Positions 1 through 5,917 of a stretch of DNA of 64,000 bases are shown in pieces. The DNA is from Marinobacter vinifirmus (GTDB lineage: Bacteria; Pseudomonadota; Gammaproteobacteria; Pseudomonadales; Oleiphilaceae): assembly GCF_002258215.1 (NCBI RefSeq), contig NZ_NEFY01000006.1, positions 1-64,000 on the forward strand, given 5' to 3'. A model generated the notes under the pieces. The model ran no database searches. It saw only the letters and a list, made by a program, of their open reading frames with translations, and had not been told where the DNA came from. Positions within the stretch are counted from its first letter, which is position 1. Each line of letters begins with the position of its first letter. Made by a program: the position numbers and the translations under genes.

Positions 1-371
1 GAGTAACGACGACGTTTTTGGTAGGGCTTGGTTACGCTTATGTTGGTCATGTTAAGTGTCCACTTAAAAATAAGTGGACACTATCCTGACGGCCGCAGCG
101 CCTGGCTCAAGATGGGTTTACCGGACGGTTACTGCTTAGCGGCGTTAGCGCCGGGTGTCCCCTTTATTTCAGCAGCTGGGTTCTGTTTATGGCGTACGAG
201 AAATGGCGTGCAGAATCGGTGCTAGTCTGACGGTATTGGCCGCGGGCGGGTTCAGTGCTGGCGGGACGCCGTAGTAAGGGTTAAAGCCGCGTCTCAGAGT
301 TGCTGCGCCTATAAACTTTTAAGGTTTCCAACGATGAAATTGCTACTAGATACATCATAAGGAGAGGCGCC
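1..371. other. 5' part of first integron cassette, no convincing gene
   Basis: This stretch holds no gene I can support. A GTTAAGT core at 51-57 is the exact reverse complement of the ACTTAAC box at 776-782, so I infer that the window opens in the tail of an upstream attC and that a cassette starts at base 52. A hairpin (56-81) sits at that border. A second GTTAGCG-like core near 144-150 has no visible partner. A micro-ORF of eight codons (334-360, MKLLLDTS) ends on the Shine-Dalgarno of the next gene. The 65-codon frame at 28-225 looks random. Confidence 0.4.
56..81. repeat. 11-bp perfect inverted repeat at cassette border
   Basis: GTGTCCACTTA (56-66) and TAAGTGGACAC (71-81) form a perfect 11-bp stem with an AAAA loop. 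It starts immediately inside the inferred first cassette. It has no T-tract, so it is not a classic terminator on the plus strand. It could be a transcription-factor operator, the scar of a mobile element, or part of the recombination site. Function unknown. Confidence 0.6.
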
Positions 372-776
372 ATAAAGTGGCAGACACTCCGAAATAATTT
401 CTCCAATAAAAAGCTAATTATAGGTGGCCTTGTGTATAACGATGGACTAACTCGAGTTATTTACAGAAGTGACTTTGAAGTTGGTGGCGAAAAGATAACT
501 ATATTAGAATGTAGTGAGCCACCTACCGATGAATATGGCGAGCAAGATATTAATTTACTTTATGAACAGACATTCGTAACTGATAGATCTGAAAAAAACG
601 TTTTTTATGAATCGAATATTTCAGGGCAAAATTCCCCATTTTTTGTAAGCAAGGAGCCGCCAACTGATCAAGAACTTCTTTTCCAGCTGGAGAAATTCAA
701 AAGAAATAAGGTCATAAAAATTGTTGTTGGGATTGCTGTTTCCGTGTTTGTGCTCTACTTTTTCCTAAAAAATTAA
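372..776 (+). CDS. cassette-encoded small membrane protein, unknown function
   Basis: The only conventional start in frame is GTG at 432 (114 codons). The reading frame is open back to 315, and an AAGGAG at 359-364 sits seven bases before an ATA at 372, from which the frame reads on plausibly (KWQTLRNNFSNKK). I therefore mark the gene from 372 as an uncertain non-AUG start. The acidic N-terminal part has no recognisable domain. One hydrophobic helix lies at the C-terminus (about residues 95-111 from the GTG), which suggests a tail-anchored membrane protein. It is AT-richer than the chromosome downstream, as is usual for integron cassettes. The stop codon lies at the left edge of the attC that follows. 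I do not recognise the family. Confidence 0.55.
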   Translation: MKWQTLRNNFSNKKLIIGGLVYNDGLTRVIYRSDFEVGGEKITILECSEPPTDEYGEQDINLLYEQTFVTDRSEKNVFYESNISGQNSPFFVSKEPPTDQELLFQLEKFKRNKVIKIVVGIAVSVFVLYFFLKN

Positions 777-873
777 CTTAACAAAAAGGTGAGAAAAACG
801 GTGATTAATGCTCTAGTCTCTGCCTGAAAGTTATTTAAAGCCGCGCCTTCAACCATTTAATAAACTGTTAGGC
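776..873 (+). other. candidate attC site (degenerate)
   Basis: ACTTAAC at 776-782 (R'') matches the reverse complement of the GTTAAGT that opens the cassette at 51-57, and GTTAGGC at 867-873 fits an R' core. The inner L''/L' pairing is weak and the sequence does not share the consensus of the later sites. The call rests mainly on the exact end match. Confidence 0.4.
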
Positions 874-893
874 CTGCGACGGGAGAAGCGGTT

Positions 894-953
894 ATGTTTG
901 GGCAGCAAGCTATCCCGGTCTACGGGCCGGGAGCATTTTCTAATATCCGTTAG
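894..953 (+). CDS. possible 19-codon micro-ORF in a mini-cassette
   Basis: ATG at 894 preceded by GGGAG at 881-885 opens a 19-residue frame (MFGQQAIPVYGPGAFSNIR). It is the only candidate gene in the roughly 170-bp cassette 868-1037. The same bases contain a GC-rich partial palindrome around CCCGG/CCGGG, so this short cassette may instead carry only a regulatory or structural element. No family can be assigned. Confidence 0.2.
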   Translation: MFGQQAIPVYGPGAFSNIR

Positions 954-960
954 AATCAGA

Positions 961-1043
961 GCTCATCAGGCCAAGCACGGCGACAGCTTTTCCGTTGAGG
1001 CTTCGCCTCCACTCCAAAGCTGCGCGTGTTGGCGGCGTTAAGC
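961..1043 (+). other. attC recombination site
   Basis: R' core GTTAAGC is at 1037-1043. The left arm GCCAAGCACGGCG (970-982) pairs with GCGCGTGTTGGC (1023-1034) except for extra unpaired bases, which is how an attC bottom strand is recognised by an integron integrase. The inner part shares the GAGGCTTCGCCTC loop type with the sites at 1466, 4591 and 5761. The R'' box (GCTCATC) is degenerate. Confidence 0.85.
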
Positions 1044-1066
1044 AAGAACTAAGCCTAGGAATCTAA

Positions 1067-1471
1067 ATGGAAAATCGTGTTCCACTGCCGACGGACAATA
1101 TCTACAAGTTCTATGCCTTGTTTGGCCTTCTACTGGTTATTTTCTCAATCGGTGCAATGCTTTACGTGAATCAGTCAACCAACGACTTGGCTTTCGAGGT
1201 GGCCGTCGAATATGAAACGTTGAAGGCTGACCCAATGCGCTCCGTAGCAGACGAGGCCCGATTTACGGTATTAGATAAAAAGCTCGAAATCGCGGGGCTA
1301 AACAAGAAGACTTTCATGTTTTGTCTTTCGGTGATCATTGCAGCCGGGTGCTTCATGGTCTGGTATGGATTCAAGAAATGGCACACCGAAGTCCAGCCCG
1401 TGCAAGATGAAATAGCGAGGCTGAGTCTCCTGAAGCTAAGACGAGAAGTCGGGGAAGACAGTGATGCCTAA
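1067..1471 (+). CDS. cassette-encoded two-helix membrane protein
   Basis: This 134-residue protein has two clear hydrophobic helices, at about residues 14-34 and 84-104. A charged segment of about 45 residues lies between them and a basic/acidic tail follows. The topology suggests a hairpin in the inner membrane with the middle segment on one side. No catalytic motif is visible and I do not recognise the family. It is the single gene of cassette 1038-1543. The TAA stop (1469-1471) is embedded in the R'' box of the attC, a typical compact cassette layout. The start ATG has only a weak upstream ribosome-binding sequence (AGGA). Confidence 0.65.
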   Translation: MENRVPLPTDNIYKFYALFGLLLVIFSIGAMLYVNQSTNDLAFEVAVEYETLKADPMRSVADEARFTVLDKKLEIAGLNKKTFMFCLSVIIAAGCFMVWYGFKKWHTEVQPVQDEIARLSLLKLRREVGEDSDA

Positions 1472-1549
1472 CCATCGCAGGCACGGCGACGTCTTTTCCA
1501 TTGCGGCTTCGCCTCCATCCCAAAGCCGCGCATGCTGCGGGCGTTATAT
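1466..1549 (+). other. attC recombination site
   Basis: R'' GCCTAAC (1466-1472) and R' GTTATAT (1543-1549) bound an 84-bp imperfect palindrome. The arms GCAGGCACGGCG and CGCGCATGCTGC pair with one extrahelical base. The centre GGCTTCGCC is shared with three other sites in the window. Confidence 0.9.
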
Positions 1550-1570
1550 GGGCACAGCCCGGTTGTCTTA

Positions 1571-1873
1571 ATGAAGCAGATCTACAAAATCACGTACCCA
1601 ACCGGCAAGATTTACATCGGCAAGGATAGTATTGGTAGCTACCGATATTACGGGAGTCCGGATATGCAGGTAGTAAACGAGGACTTTGCCAGCCTGCCAA
1701 AGTCGGTTCGTCAGGATTACACTATTCGCAAGCAAATACTCTGGGAGTCAGAGGATTGTTCCGAGAGTGAGTTGTCAGCCAAGGAAGTTGAGTTTATCCG
1801 AGAGTTCCGCTCCAATGACCCAGAGATTGGGTACAACCGTTGGCCTAAGTTCAATGGCGAGAAAACCATATAA
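1571..1873 (+). CDS. mini GIY-YIG nuclease-like cassette protein
   Basis: I place the start at ATG 1571 rather than further upstream, because the upstream frame runs through the attC. The 100-residue product opens with YKITYPTGKIYIGKDS, which fits the GIY-YIG nuclease signature (aromatic-x-I ... KIYIGK), and ends soon after the single domain. A G-x-Y-R-Y-Y-G segment follows at about residues 22-28. Stand-alone GIY-YIG domains of this size occur in repair and mobile-element proteins; the substrate here is unknown. The arginine and glutamate expected later in the fold cannot be placed with certainty. It is the only gene of cassette 1544-1952. Confidence 0.6.
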   Translation: MKQIYKITYPTGKIYIGKDSIGSYRYYGSPDMQVVNEDFASLPKSVRQDYTIRKQILWESEDCSESELSAKEVEFIREFRSNDPEIGYNRWPKFNGEKTI

Positions 1874-1958
1874 CCAGACGGTCAACCGGACACCAAAAGC
1901 CTACTGCTTTTGGTTCCCTCCGCTGGCGCTCCGGTGCCGGTTACCATAGGCGTTAGGG
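1868..1958 (+). other. attC recombination site (divergent type)
   Basis: R'' ATATAAC (1868-1874) is the exact reverse complement of the GTTATAT that opens this cassette at 1543, and R' GTTAGGG is at 1952-1958. Arms GGTCAACCGG and CCGGTTACC pair, and an inner hairpin (CCAAAAGC/GCTTTTGG) is present. The sequence differs from the common consensus, so this cassette was probably recruited from another integron. Confidence 0.82.
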
Positions 1959-2003
1959 TGAATTGGTTGGCATAAATCAAATTATTTAATTAGAGATTAT
2001 TAA

Positions 2004-3227
2004 ATGGCATCTCTCTCAGAGGCAGACACCGTTAAGTCATGGCTTGACAATTTTGAAGACCAAGATCGACAAGCGGCAATTGATTTGGTTAACGAAGTGT
2101 TGCTGGTCAGTAGGGATGACTTTATCGAAGAGTTGAATTCGCTGTTAGATTCGATCAGTGGGTCAAAAGCCTGCCCTAAAAAAATCGCCCTTTATGCCGA
2201 GCGTCCGATAAAAAAGGTTTTTGGTAATACCCCTTGCTTTTTTCCAAATTCGAGACATGGACGAGCGGAAGGGAGTGGAGTGCCTCCCATAGTTGCTGAT
2301 CCTAGGAACCAAGAAGTAGGAAGTGAGGGAATTGTCGCAAACCTTATTACTGACTATTCCCGAAGGAAAGGAGGGTTTTGTTTTTCCCACCCAGGACCAA
2401 ATAAATTACGTAGTGAAAAGGTTAGAGTTATTGGCGTCGTAACCGATTTTATTGGTTCGGGACAACGTATTATCAGAATGCTTGACTCACTCGGTTCTGT
2501 TGCGACTCTTAATAGCTGGACTTCTTATAAACTTATTAAATTTGTGGTCCTCGCTTACTCTGGAACAACAGAAGGGCTAAAGGTAGTCCGGTCTCACAGG
2601 TTGCGGCCCGAAGTCCGTGTGGTAATGGGGTGCCCTACTATACAAAATTCTTTCGTAGGCGAAAGACGCAAAGAAGTGGAAAGGATATGCCATTCGCAGC
2701 CAAAAAGGCATCCGGAGCCGCTGGGCTTTCTAGCCAGCGGTGCGCTCATAGCATTTTCTCATGGTTGTCCTAACAACACCCCCCCAATTCTTCATAGCAG
2801 GAGATCGGGATGGAGACCTTTATTTTATGGGCGGAGCACCAGTGAGCTTCCAAGTGAGCTATTCAGAATTGATGAGTGCAACGCTCATGACCAACGAACG
2901 CATCGTCTTCTCGACATAAGAGATGCAAGAAATAAGCTGGATAGCTCCAAAAACGAAAAGTGGGTGGCGGTTTTAAAGGTCTTGGCGGCAGCTGAAACAG
3001 GGTTAAGGGACCCAGATGAGATTTCAGCGAGGGTTCGCATGAAAATTAATTCTGTGAACAACATCCTTATGTTAGCGATTCAAGCGCGGTGGCTGAATTG
3101 TGAACACCGATTGACGCAATTGGGAATGCGTGAACTCGCACGTTTCCGTCGGCGCCGTCGAAAAGCACCATTGCTTGTAGGTAGCGATGAAAGCTTTTAT
3201 TATCCAACCCAGCTGAGGGCTCTATGA
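2004..3227 (+). CDS. retron effector: PRTase-like plus winged-helix protein
   Basis: This 407-residue protein is the first gene of the retron cassette. Residues 139-160 contain VIGVVTDFIGSGQRI, which resembles the PRPP-binding loop of phosphoribosyltransferases (hydrophobic strand, acidic pair, S/T-G). Residues 240-275 contain GFLASGALIAFSHGCPNNTP, a pattern I associate with the PRTase-like conflict domain. Residues 315-385 read as a winged helix-turn-helix ending in a very basic patch (RFRRRRRK). Retrons of the PRTase/winged-helix class (type III in the published scheme) carry such a partner as effector; toxicity held back by the RT-msDNA complex is the expected role but is inference here. 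The start has no strong ribosome-binding site. The stop TGA overlaps an ATG (ATGA). Confidence 0.82.
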   Translation: MASLSEADTVKSWLDNFEDQDRQAAIDLVNEVLLVSRDDFIEELNSLLDSISGSKACPKKIALYAERPIKKVFGNTPCFFPNSRHGRAEGSGVPPIVADPRNQEVGSEGIVANLITDYSRRKGGFCFSHPGPNKLRSEKVRVIGVVTDFIGSGQRIIRMLDSLGSVATLNSWTSYKLIKFVVLAYSGTTEGLKVVRSHRLRPEVRVVMGCPTIQNSFVGERRKEVERICHSQPKRHPEPLGFLASGALIAFSHGCPNNTPPILHSRRSGWRPLFYGRSTSELPSELFRIDECNAHDQRTHRLLDIRDARNKLDSSKNEKWVAVLKVLAAAETGLRDPDEISARVRMKINSVNNILMLAIQARWLNCEHRLTQLGMRELARFRRRRRKAPLLVGSDESFYYPTQLRAL

Positions 3228-3400
3228 AAGAGATTAGATATTTGCCACGAAAGTGGCAAGGGGTTCCTTCTGCGGAGCCCAGGGTATGGGAGTTCCTGTG
3301 CTCAGATCGCGGAGCAGTCTTTTCATGCTGCGCTTCAGTGCGATCTAGCCCGGGCGATGTCTTAGGGCTAGATCGCACTGATCCCCACCGAGGTGGGTCA
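3228..3400 (+). ncRNA. retron msr-msd RNA (template for msDNA)
   Basis: Between effector and reverse transcriptase lie about 175 bases full of stems. There is a hairpin TTGCCAC-GAAA-GTGGCAA (3242-3259) and a 7-bp hairpin 3261-3267/3274-3280 with loop TTCTGC. A GCAG/CTGC hairpin spans 3314-3331, and a perfect 17-bp stem pairs 3335-3351 with 3365-3381 around a 13-base loop. A terminal hairpin CCCACC/GGTGGG (3384-3397) follows. The long stem is the expected msd. The 5' TTTGCCAC (3241-3248) could pair with GTGGGTCAAA (3393-3402) apart from a two-base bulge, giving a short a1/a2 duplex. AGATCGC at 3304-3310 can also pair with the msd left arm, so alternative folds exist. Exact RNA ends and the branching guanosine are not determinable by eye. 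Confidence 0.8.
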
Positions 3401-3405
3401 AAGTA

Positions 3406-4560
3406 ATGTCTTTCTGGAGTCCTCAGCGCTACCAATTTGAAGGTGAAAAGCACGGGATAGATGACGATGCTATCGCTGCTTCCGTTGAAGTAATTAAACG
3501 AATTCAGAATATTAATGCGCGGTTGCCAATTGTTCTAACGCTTCGTCATTTAAGCTGGCTAACGGATACTAACTACGGATATTTAAGGAAAGTTGTAAGT
3601 CGAGAGTCTGGAAAATACAAGCGTGTTCTTTTCAAGAAGAAAGTGCCTGGTAGGTCTCGTTACCGAGAAATACATATTCCTGAAGCTTCATTGCTTGCAG
3701 TTCAGAAATGGATAACGGCCAAAATACTAAGCAACACCAGCGCACATCCTTCAAGTTTTGCCTATCACCCTGATTCGCAGCCTATTTTTGCTGCTAGTAG
3801 GCACTGCGGATGTAAGTGGCTACTAAAGATCGATATCGAGAATTTCTTCCACAGTATATCTGAGCGTATGGTTTATAAGGTATTTAGAGACCTTGGTTAT
3901 ACGAAATTATTATCGTTTGAATTGGCCCGCATAACTACGACCACAGGCCTTAGTAATAAAAAAAGTGAAGACATTTTCCGATCAGATTCTTCCCGGTGGC
4001 CTTCGATTCCAAACTACTATTGCTCTGATGAGGGATTCCTCCCTCAAGGAGCTCCCTCAAGTCCAATGCTTTCGAATCTTGTTATGAAGGCCATTGATAA
4101 AGATCTAGAATATTTGGCTAATTGTAACGGGTTTACGTATACAAGATATGCTGATGATCTTGCGTTTTCAACAGAAAAAAATGCAACAATAGCGGATATA
4201 AATAGATTTAAGAAAGAAGTTAATCGCCTATTGATTGAGGCAGGATTTAACCCTAATAGAAGAAAGACTGCTATTCGTGGGCCGGGCGCAAGAAGGATTA
4301 TACTGGGAATTTTGGTTGATAGTAAAAATCCAAGATTGAGTAAGGAGTATAAGGACCAACTACGTCAACACCTATACTATTTGCGTTCACAAGAGCATGG
4401 TCCATCTAAGCACGCAGAGGCCCGAAAACTTTCGGTGTCGACTTTGTTTCATCACGTCAGGGGCAAGATAGCATGGGCTGAAAAAGTTGAACCGGAGTTT
4501 GGTGCATTGTGTTTAGAAAAGTTTGAAAGTATCAGTTGGCCACCATTAGATAATTGGTAA
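3406..4560 (+). CDS. retron reverse transcriptase
   Basis: This 384-residue reverse transcriptase makes msDNA from the RNA just upstream. Visible motifs are KIDIENFF (141-148, first catalytic Asp D143), LPQGAPSSP (212-220) and YADD (248-251). A thumb segment HHVRGKIAWAEKV lies near 349-361. Its length is normal for a retron RT. The VTG triplet common in retron RTs is replaced by ILG at 299-301. The best Shine-Dalgarno (GAGGTG, 3390-3395) sits inside the terminal hairpin of the RNA, so RNA folding and translation may be linked. The gene is clearly AT-richer than the chromosome, as expected of acquired DNA. I am sure of the enzyme class and fairly sure it is a retron rather than another RT type, because of the adjacent msr-msd-like RNA. 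Confidence 0.92.
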   Translation: MSFWSPQRYQFEGEKHGIDDDAIAASVEVIKRIQNINARLPIVLTLRHLSWLTDTNYGYLRKVVSRESGKYKRVLFKKKVPGRSRYREIHIPEASLLAVQKWITAKILSNTSAHPSSFAYHPDSQPIFAASRHCGCKWLLKIDIENFFHSISERMVYKVFRDLGYTKLLSFELARITTTTGLSNKKSEDIFRSDSSRWPSIPNYYCSDEGFLPQGAPSSPMLSNLVMKAIDKDLEYLANCNGFTYTRYADDLAFSTEKNATIADINRFKKEVNRLLIEAGFNPNRRKTAIRGPGARRIILGILVDSKNPRLSKEYKDQLRQHLYYLRSQEHGPSKHAEARKLSVSTLFHHVRGKIAWAEKVEPEFGALCLEKFESISWPPLDNW

Positions 4561-4590
4561 AGGTGACTTGATCACGCCATCTTGGTACAG

Positions 4591-4674
4591 CCCTAACAAG
4601 TGCAGGCACGGCGACGCCCACTACATTGCGCCTTCGGCTCCATTCCGTGGGCGCGCATGCTGCAAGCGTTAAAT
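4591..4674 (+). other. attC recombination site closing the retron cassette
   Basis: R'' CCCTAAC (4591-4597) is the exact reverse complement of the GTTAGGG at 1952-1958 that opens the cassette. R' is GTTAAAT (4668-4674). Arms GCAGGCACGGCG and CGCGCATGCTGC pair with an extrahelical base. This fixes the retron cassette as 1953-4668. Confidence 0.93.
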
Positions 4675-4986
4675 GCCGGTGATAGCCAAGTCCAAAGCTC
4701 CAACAATCTGGTCTCTGAAATGTGAGAGAGAGCCAATAGGGCTCTTGAGATGTTTTTCAGGCACGGAGGAAATTTGCGGAGTTAACAGCAACAGCTCCTC
4801 ATCGGCAAAGCTGATTTCGGGAGTGAGCCCTTGCATGGCTTCGCCACCGAAGGCAGAACGTTTGCCCAAAGGGATAACAATGCGAGTTGCCAAATCGCTC
4901 AGAAGGCTGCTTTGAATATCCACCAGGTAAGGATAGTGAGCCTTGCTGATTTTGCTCGGGTTGGGGTACACATCGAACTGTGCCAT
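4669..4986 (-). CDS. ccdB: CcdB-family toxin
   Basis: This is a 105-residue DNA gyrase poison of the CcdB family. It starts at ATG 4986 (MAQFDVYPNPSK), because that codon overlaps the antitoxin stop by one base (TGATG). It shows the family landmarks VDIQSSLL and RIVIPL and the C-terminal ending DLAITGI. The F-plasmid toxin ends FWGI, with a tryptophan three from the end, and here that position is threonine, as I recall for the chromosomal/integron-type CcdB of Vibrio. The target would be GyrA, encoded in this window with the CcdB contact Arg462 present. The gene runs opposite to the other cassettes, and its last bases reach the cassette start. Confidence 0.88.
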   Translation of the reverse strand: MAQFDVYPNPSKISKAHYPYLVDIQSSLLSDLATRIVIPLGKRSAFGGEAMQGLTPEISFADEELLLLTPQISSVPEKHLKSPIGSLSHFRDQIVGALDLAITGI

Positions 4987-5231
4987 CAGAACTCCCTGAA
5001 TTCGTCGCCGAAGCATCCATGTTGTTCGACGAAATCGTTGTAGCTTTTTATCGCAGCGCGATTATCTTCAACCCATTGAGCGGCTTCGCGTTTCGAAAGC
5101 TCTTCTTTCAGAGCTCGTTCCAGGGTGGCAGACAAGTTAATGTTCAGTTCCCGGGTTTTACGCAGAAGATCGCTGTTGATTGAGAGGTTCGCTGCTTTTT
5201 TGGGGGCGGCTGAGTTATAGAGTTCGGCCAT
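4986..5231 (-). CDS. ccdA: CcdA-family antitoxin
   Basis: This 81-residue antitoxin has an N-terminal ribbon-helix-helix-like part (KKAANLSINSDLLRKTREL) and a C-terminal toxin-wrapping tail ending FGDEFREF. I place the start at ATG 5231, five bases after GGGAGG; the longer frame upstream would run through the promoter. It is the first gene of a two-gene operon and is translationally coupled to ccdB by a one-base overlap. The family represses its own operon with the toxin as co-repressor, and a 20-bp palindrome lies 41 bases upstream. Confidence 0.88.
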   Translation of the reverse strand: MAELYNSAAPKKAANLSINSDLLRKTRELNINLSATLERALKEELSKREAAQWVEDNRAAIKSYNDFVEQHGCFGDEFREF

Positions 5232-5271
5232 GAGGGCCTCCCAGAAGATATAGAATACAAAGTTTGATCTT

Positions 5272-5291
5272 ATGCGCATAGCTATGCGCAT
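5272..5291. promoter_or_regulatory. 20-bp palindrome, candidate CcdAB operator
   Basis: ATGCGCATAG at 5272-5281 is followed directly by its reverse complement CTATGCGCAT at 5282-5291. It lies upstream of ccdA on the minus strand, where the -35 region should be. A CcdA-CcdB operator is the natural reading. Confidence 0.6.
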
Positions 5292-5297
5292 GCAAGC

Positions 5298-5369
5298 ATT
5301 TAACCAATGGCGGTTGTCGGACGTGCCTACGCTGGCGCTCCGTCACGCCGCAAAGCCAAGGCGTTAGCA
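5298..5369 (+). other. attC recombination site (short type)
   Basis: R'' ATTTAAC (5298-5304) is the exact reverse complement of GTTAAAT at 4668-4674. R' is GTTAGCA (5363-5369). The 72-bp inner sequence folds with bulges (TGGCGGTTG with CAAAGCCA) and differs from the common consensus. It ends the ccdAB cassette 4669-5363. Confidence 0.82.
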
Positions 5370-5387
5370 TCGAAGAAGGAGTCAAAA

Positions 5388-5759
5388 TTGAGATTGGGAA
5401 TCTTCCTTGTATTTATTGCTTTACTAGCTGGATGTGCGGCCCATCAGCAACCCGTTCCTGCAGCAACAAGTGCAGGCGGAACCGTTGAGCCCACTTTTGA
5501 GCACGAAGCTGTTGGAGAGGCCTCGATCATGACGAATCAGGCCTTGAAGTCGTACCGGGAGGAATATGTCAATGCAACCCAACACAAAGCTTTTGCTCAA
5601 TCAGATGTTGGTGCCTGGTCTTGGAAGTCAAATAGAACCTCAATAAAGCACGCGATAGAGAACTCTCTGATAGATTGTCAAAAAAATAACAAAAGACATG
5701 AAGCTGAATATCCGTGCAAGATTATCAATGTTAACGGGAAATGGGCCGGGGAGCGCTAG
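5388..5759 (+). CDS. cassette-encoded small lipoprotein
   Basis: I choose TTG 5388 as start. AAGGAG ends seven bases before it, and from there the product opens with a perfect lipoprotein signal (RLGIFLVFIALLAGC, lipobox cysteine at residue 16). Starting further upstream would translate the attC. The 123-residue product would be lipidated and exported. The mature part is polar, with no recognised domain, and contains a cysteine pair near the C-terminus (IDCQ ... YPCK) that could form a disulfide. It is the only gene of cassette 5364-5839. Confidence 0.7.
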   Translation: MRLGIFLVFIALLAGCAAHQQPVPAATSAGGTVEPTFEHEAVGEASIMTNQALKSYREEYVNATQHKAFAQSDVGAWSWKSNRTSIKHAIENSLIDCQKNNKRHEAEYPCKIINVNGKWAGER

Positions 5760-5760
5760 G

Positions 5761-5845
5761 TGCTAACAAGGCCAGTCACGGCGACGCATACTACATTGCG
5801 GCTTCGCCTCCATTCCGTAGCCGCGCATGCTGGCTGGCGTTATGC
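5761..5845 (+). other. attC recombination site
   Basis: R'' TGCTAAC (5761-5767) is the exact reverse complement of GTTAGCA at 5363-5369. R' is GTTATGC (5839-5845). Arms GCCAGTCACGGCG and CGCGCATGCTGGC pair with one extrahelical base. It is a consensus-type site. Confidence 0.93.
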
Positions 5846-5857
5846 GAGACGCTCGCC

Positions 5858-5885
5858 TTGACGTACGTACTTAAAAGCGTACACT
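5858..5885 (+). promoter_or_regulatory. promoter of phd-yoeB cassette
   Basis: TTGACG (5858-5863) and TACACT (5880-5885) are 16 bases apart, 33 bases before the antitoxin start. A repeated GTAC at 5866-5869 and 5878-5881 lies in the spacer and could be an autoregulatory operator. The cassette therefore probably does not depend on the distant integron promoter. Confidence 0.6.
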
Positions 5886-5917
5886 TGGTTGCAAGTTGAA
5901 CACACAATAGGTGCGTC

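Noticed and set aside
28..225. 65-codon open frame at the left edge
   Set aside because: It runs through the inferred cassette border and hairpin, has no ribosome-binding site and reads like random sequence.
1686..1949. 87-codon frame overlapping the GIY-YIG gene and its attC
   Set aside because: It is out of frame with the recognisable domain and ends inside the recombination site.
3067..3453. 128-codon antisense frame across the retron RNA
   Set aside because: It exists because the msr-msd is palindromic and lacks stops; it has no protein-like composition or ribosome-binding site.
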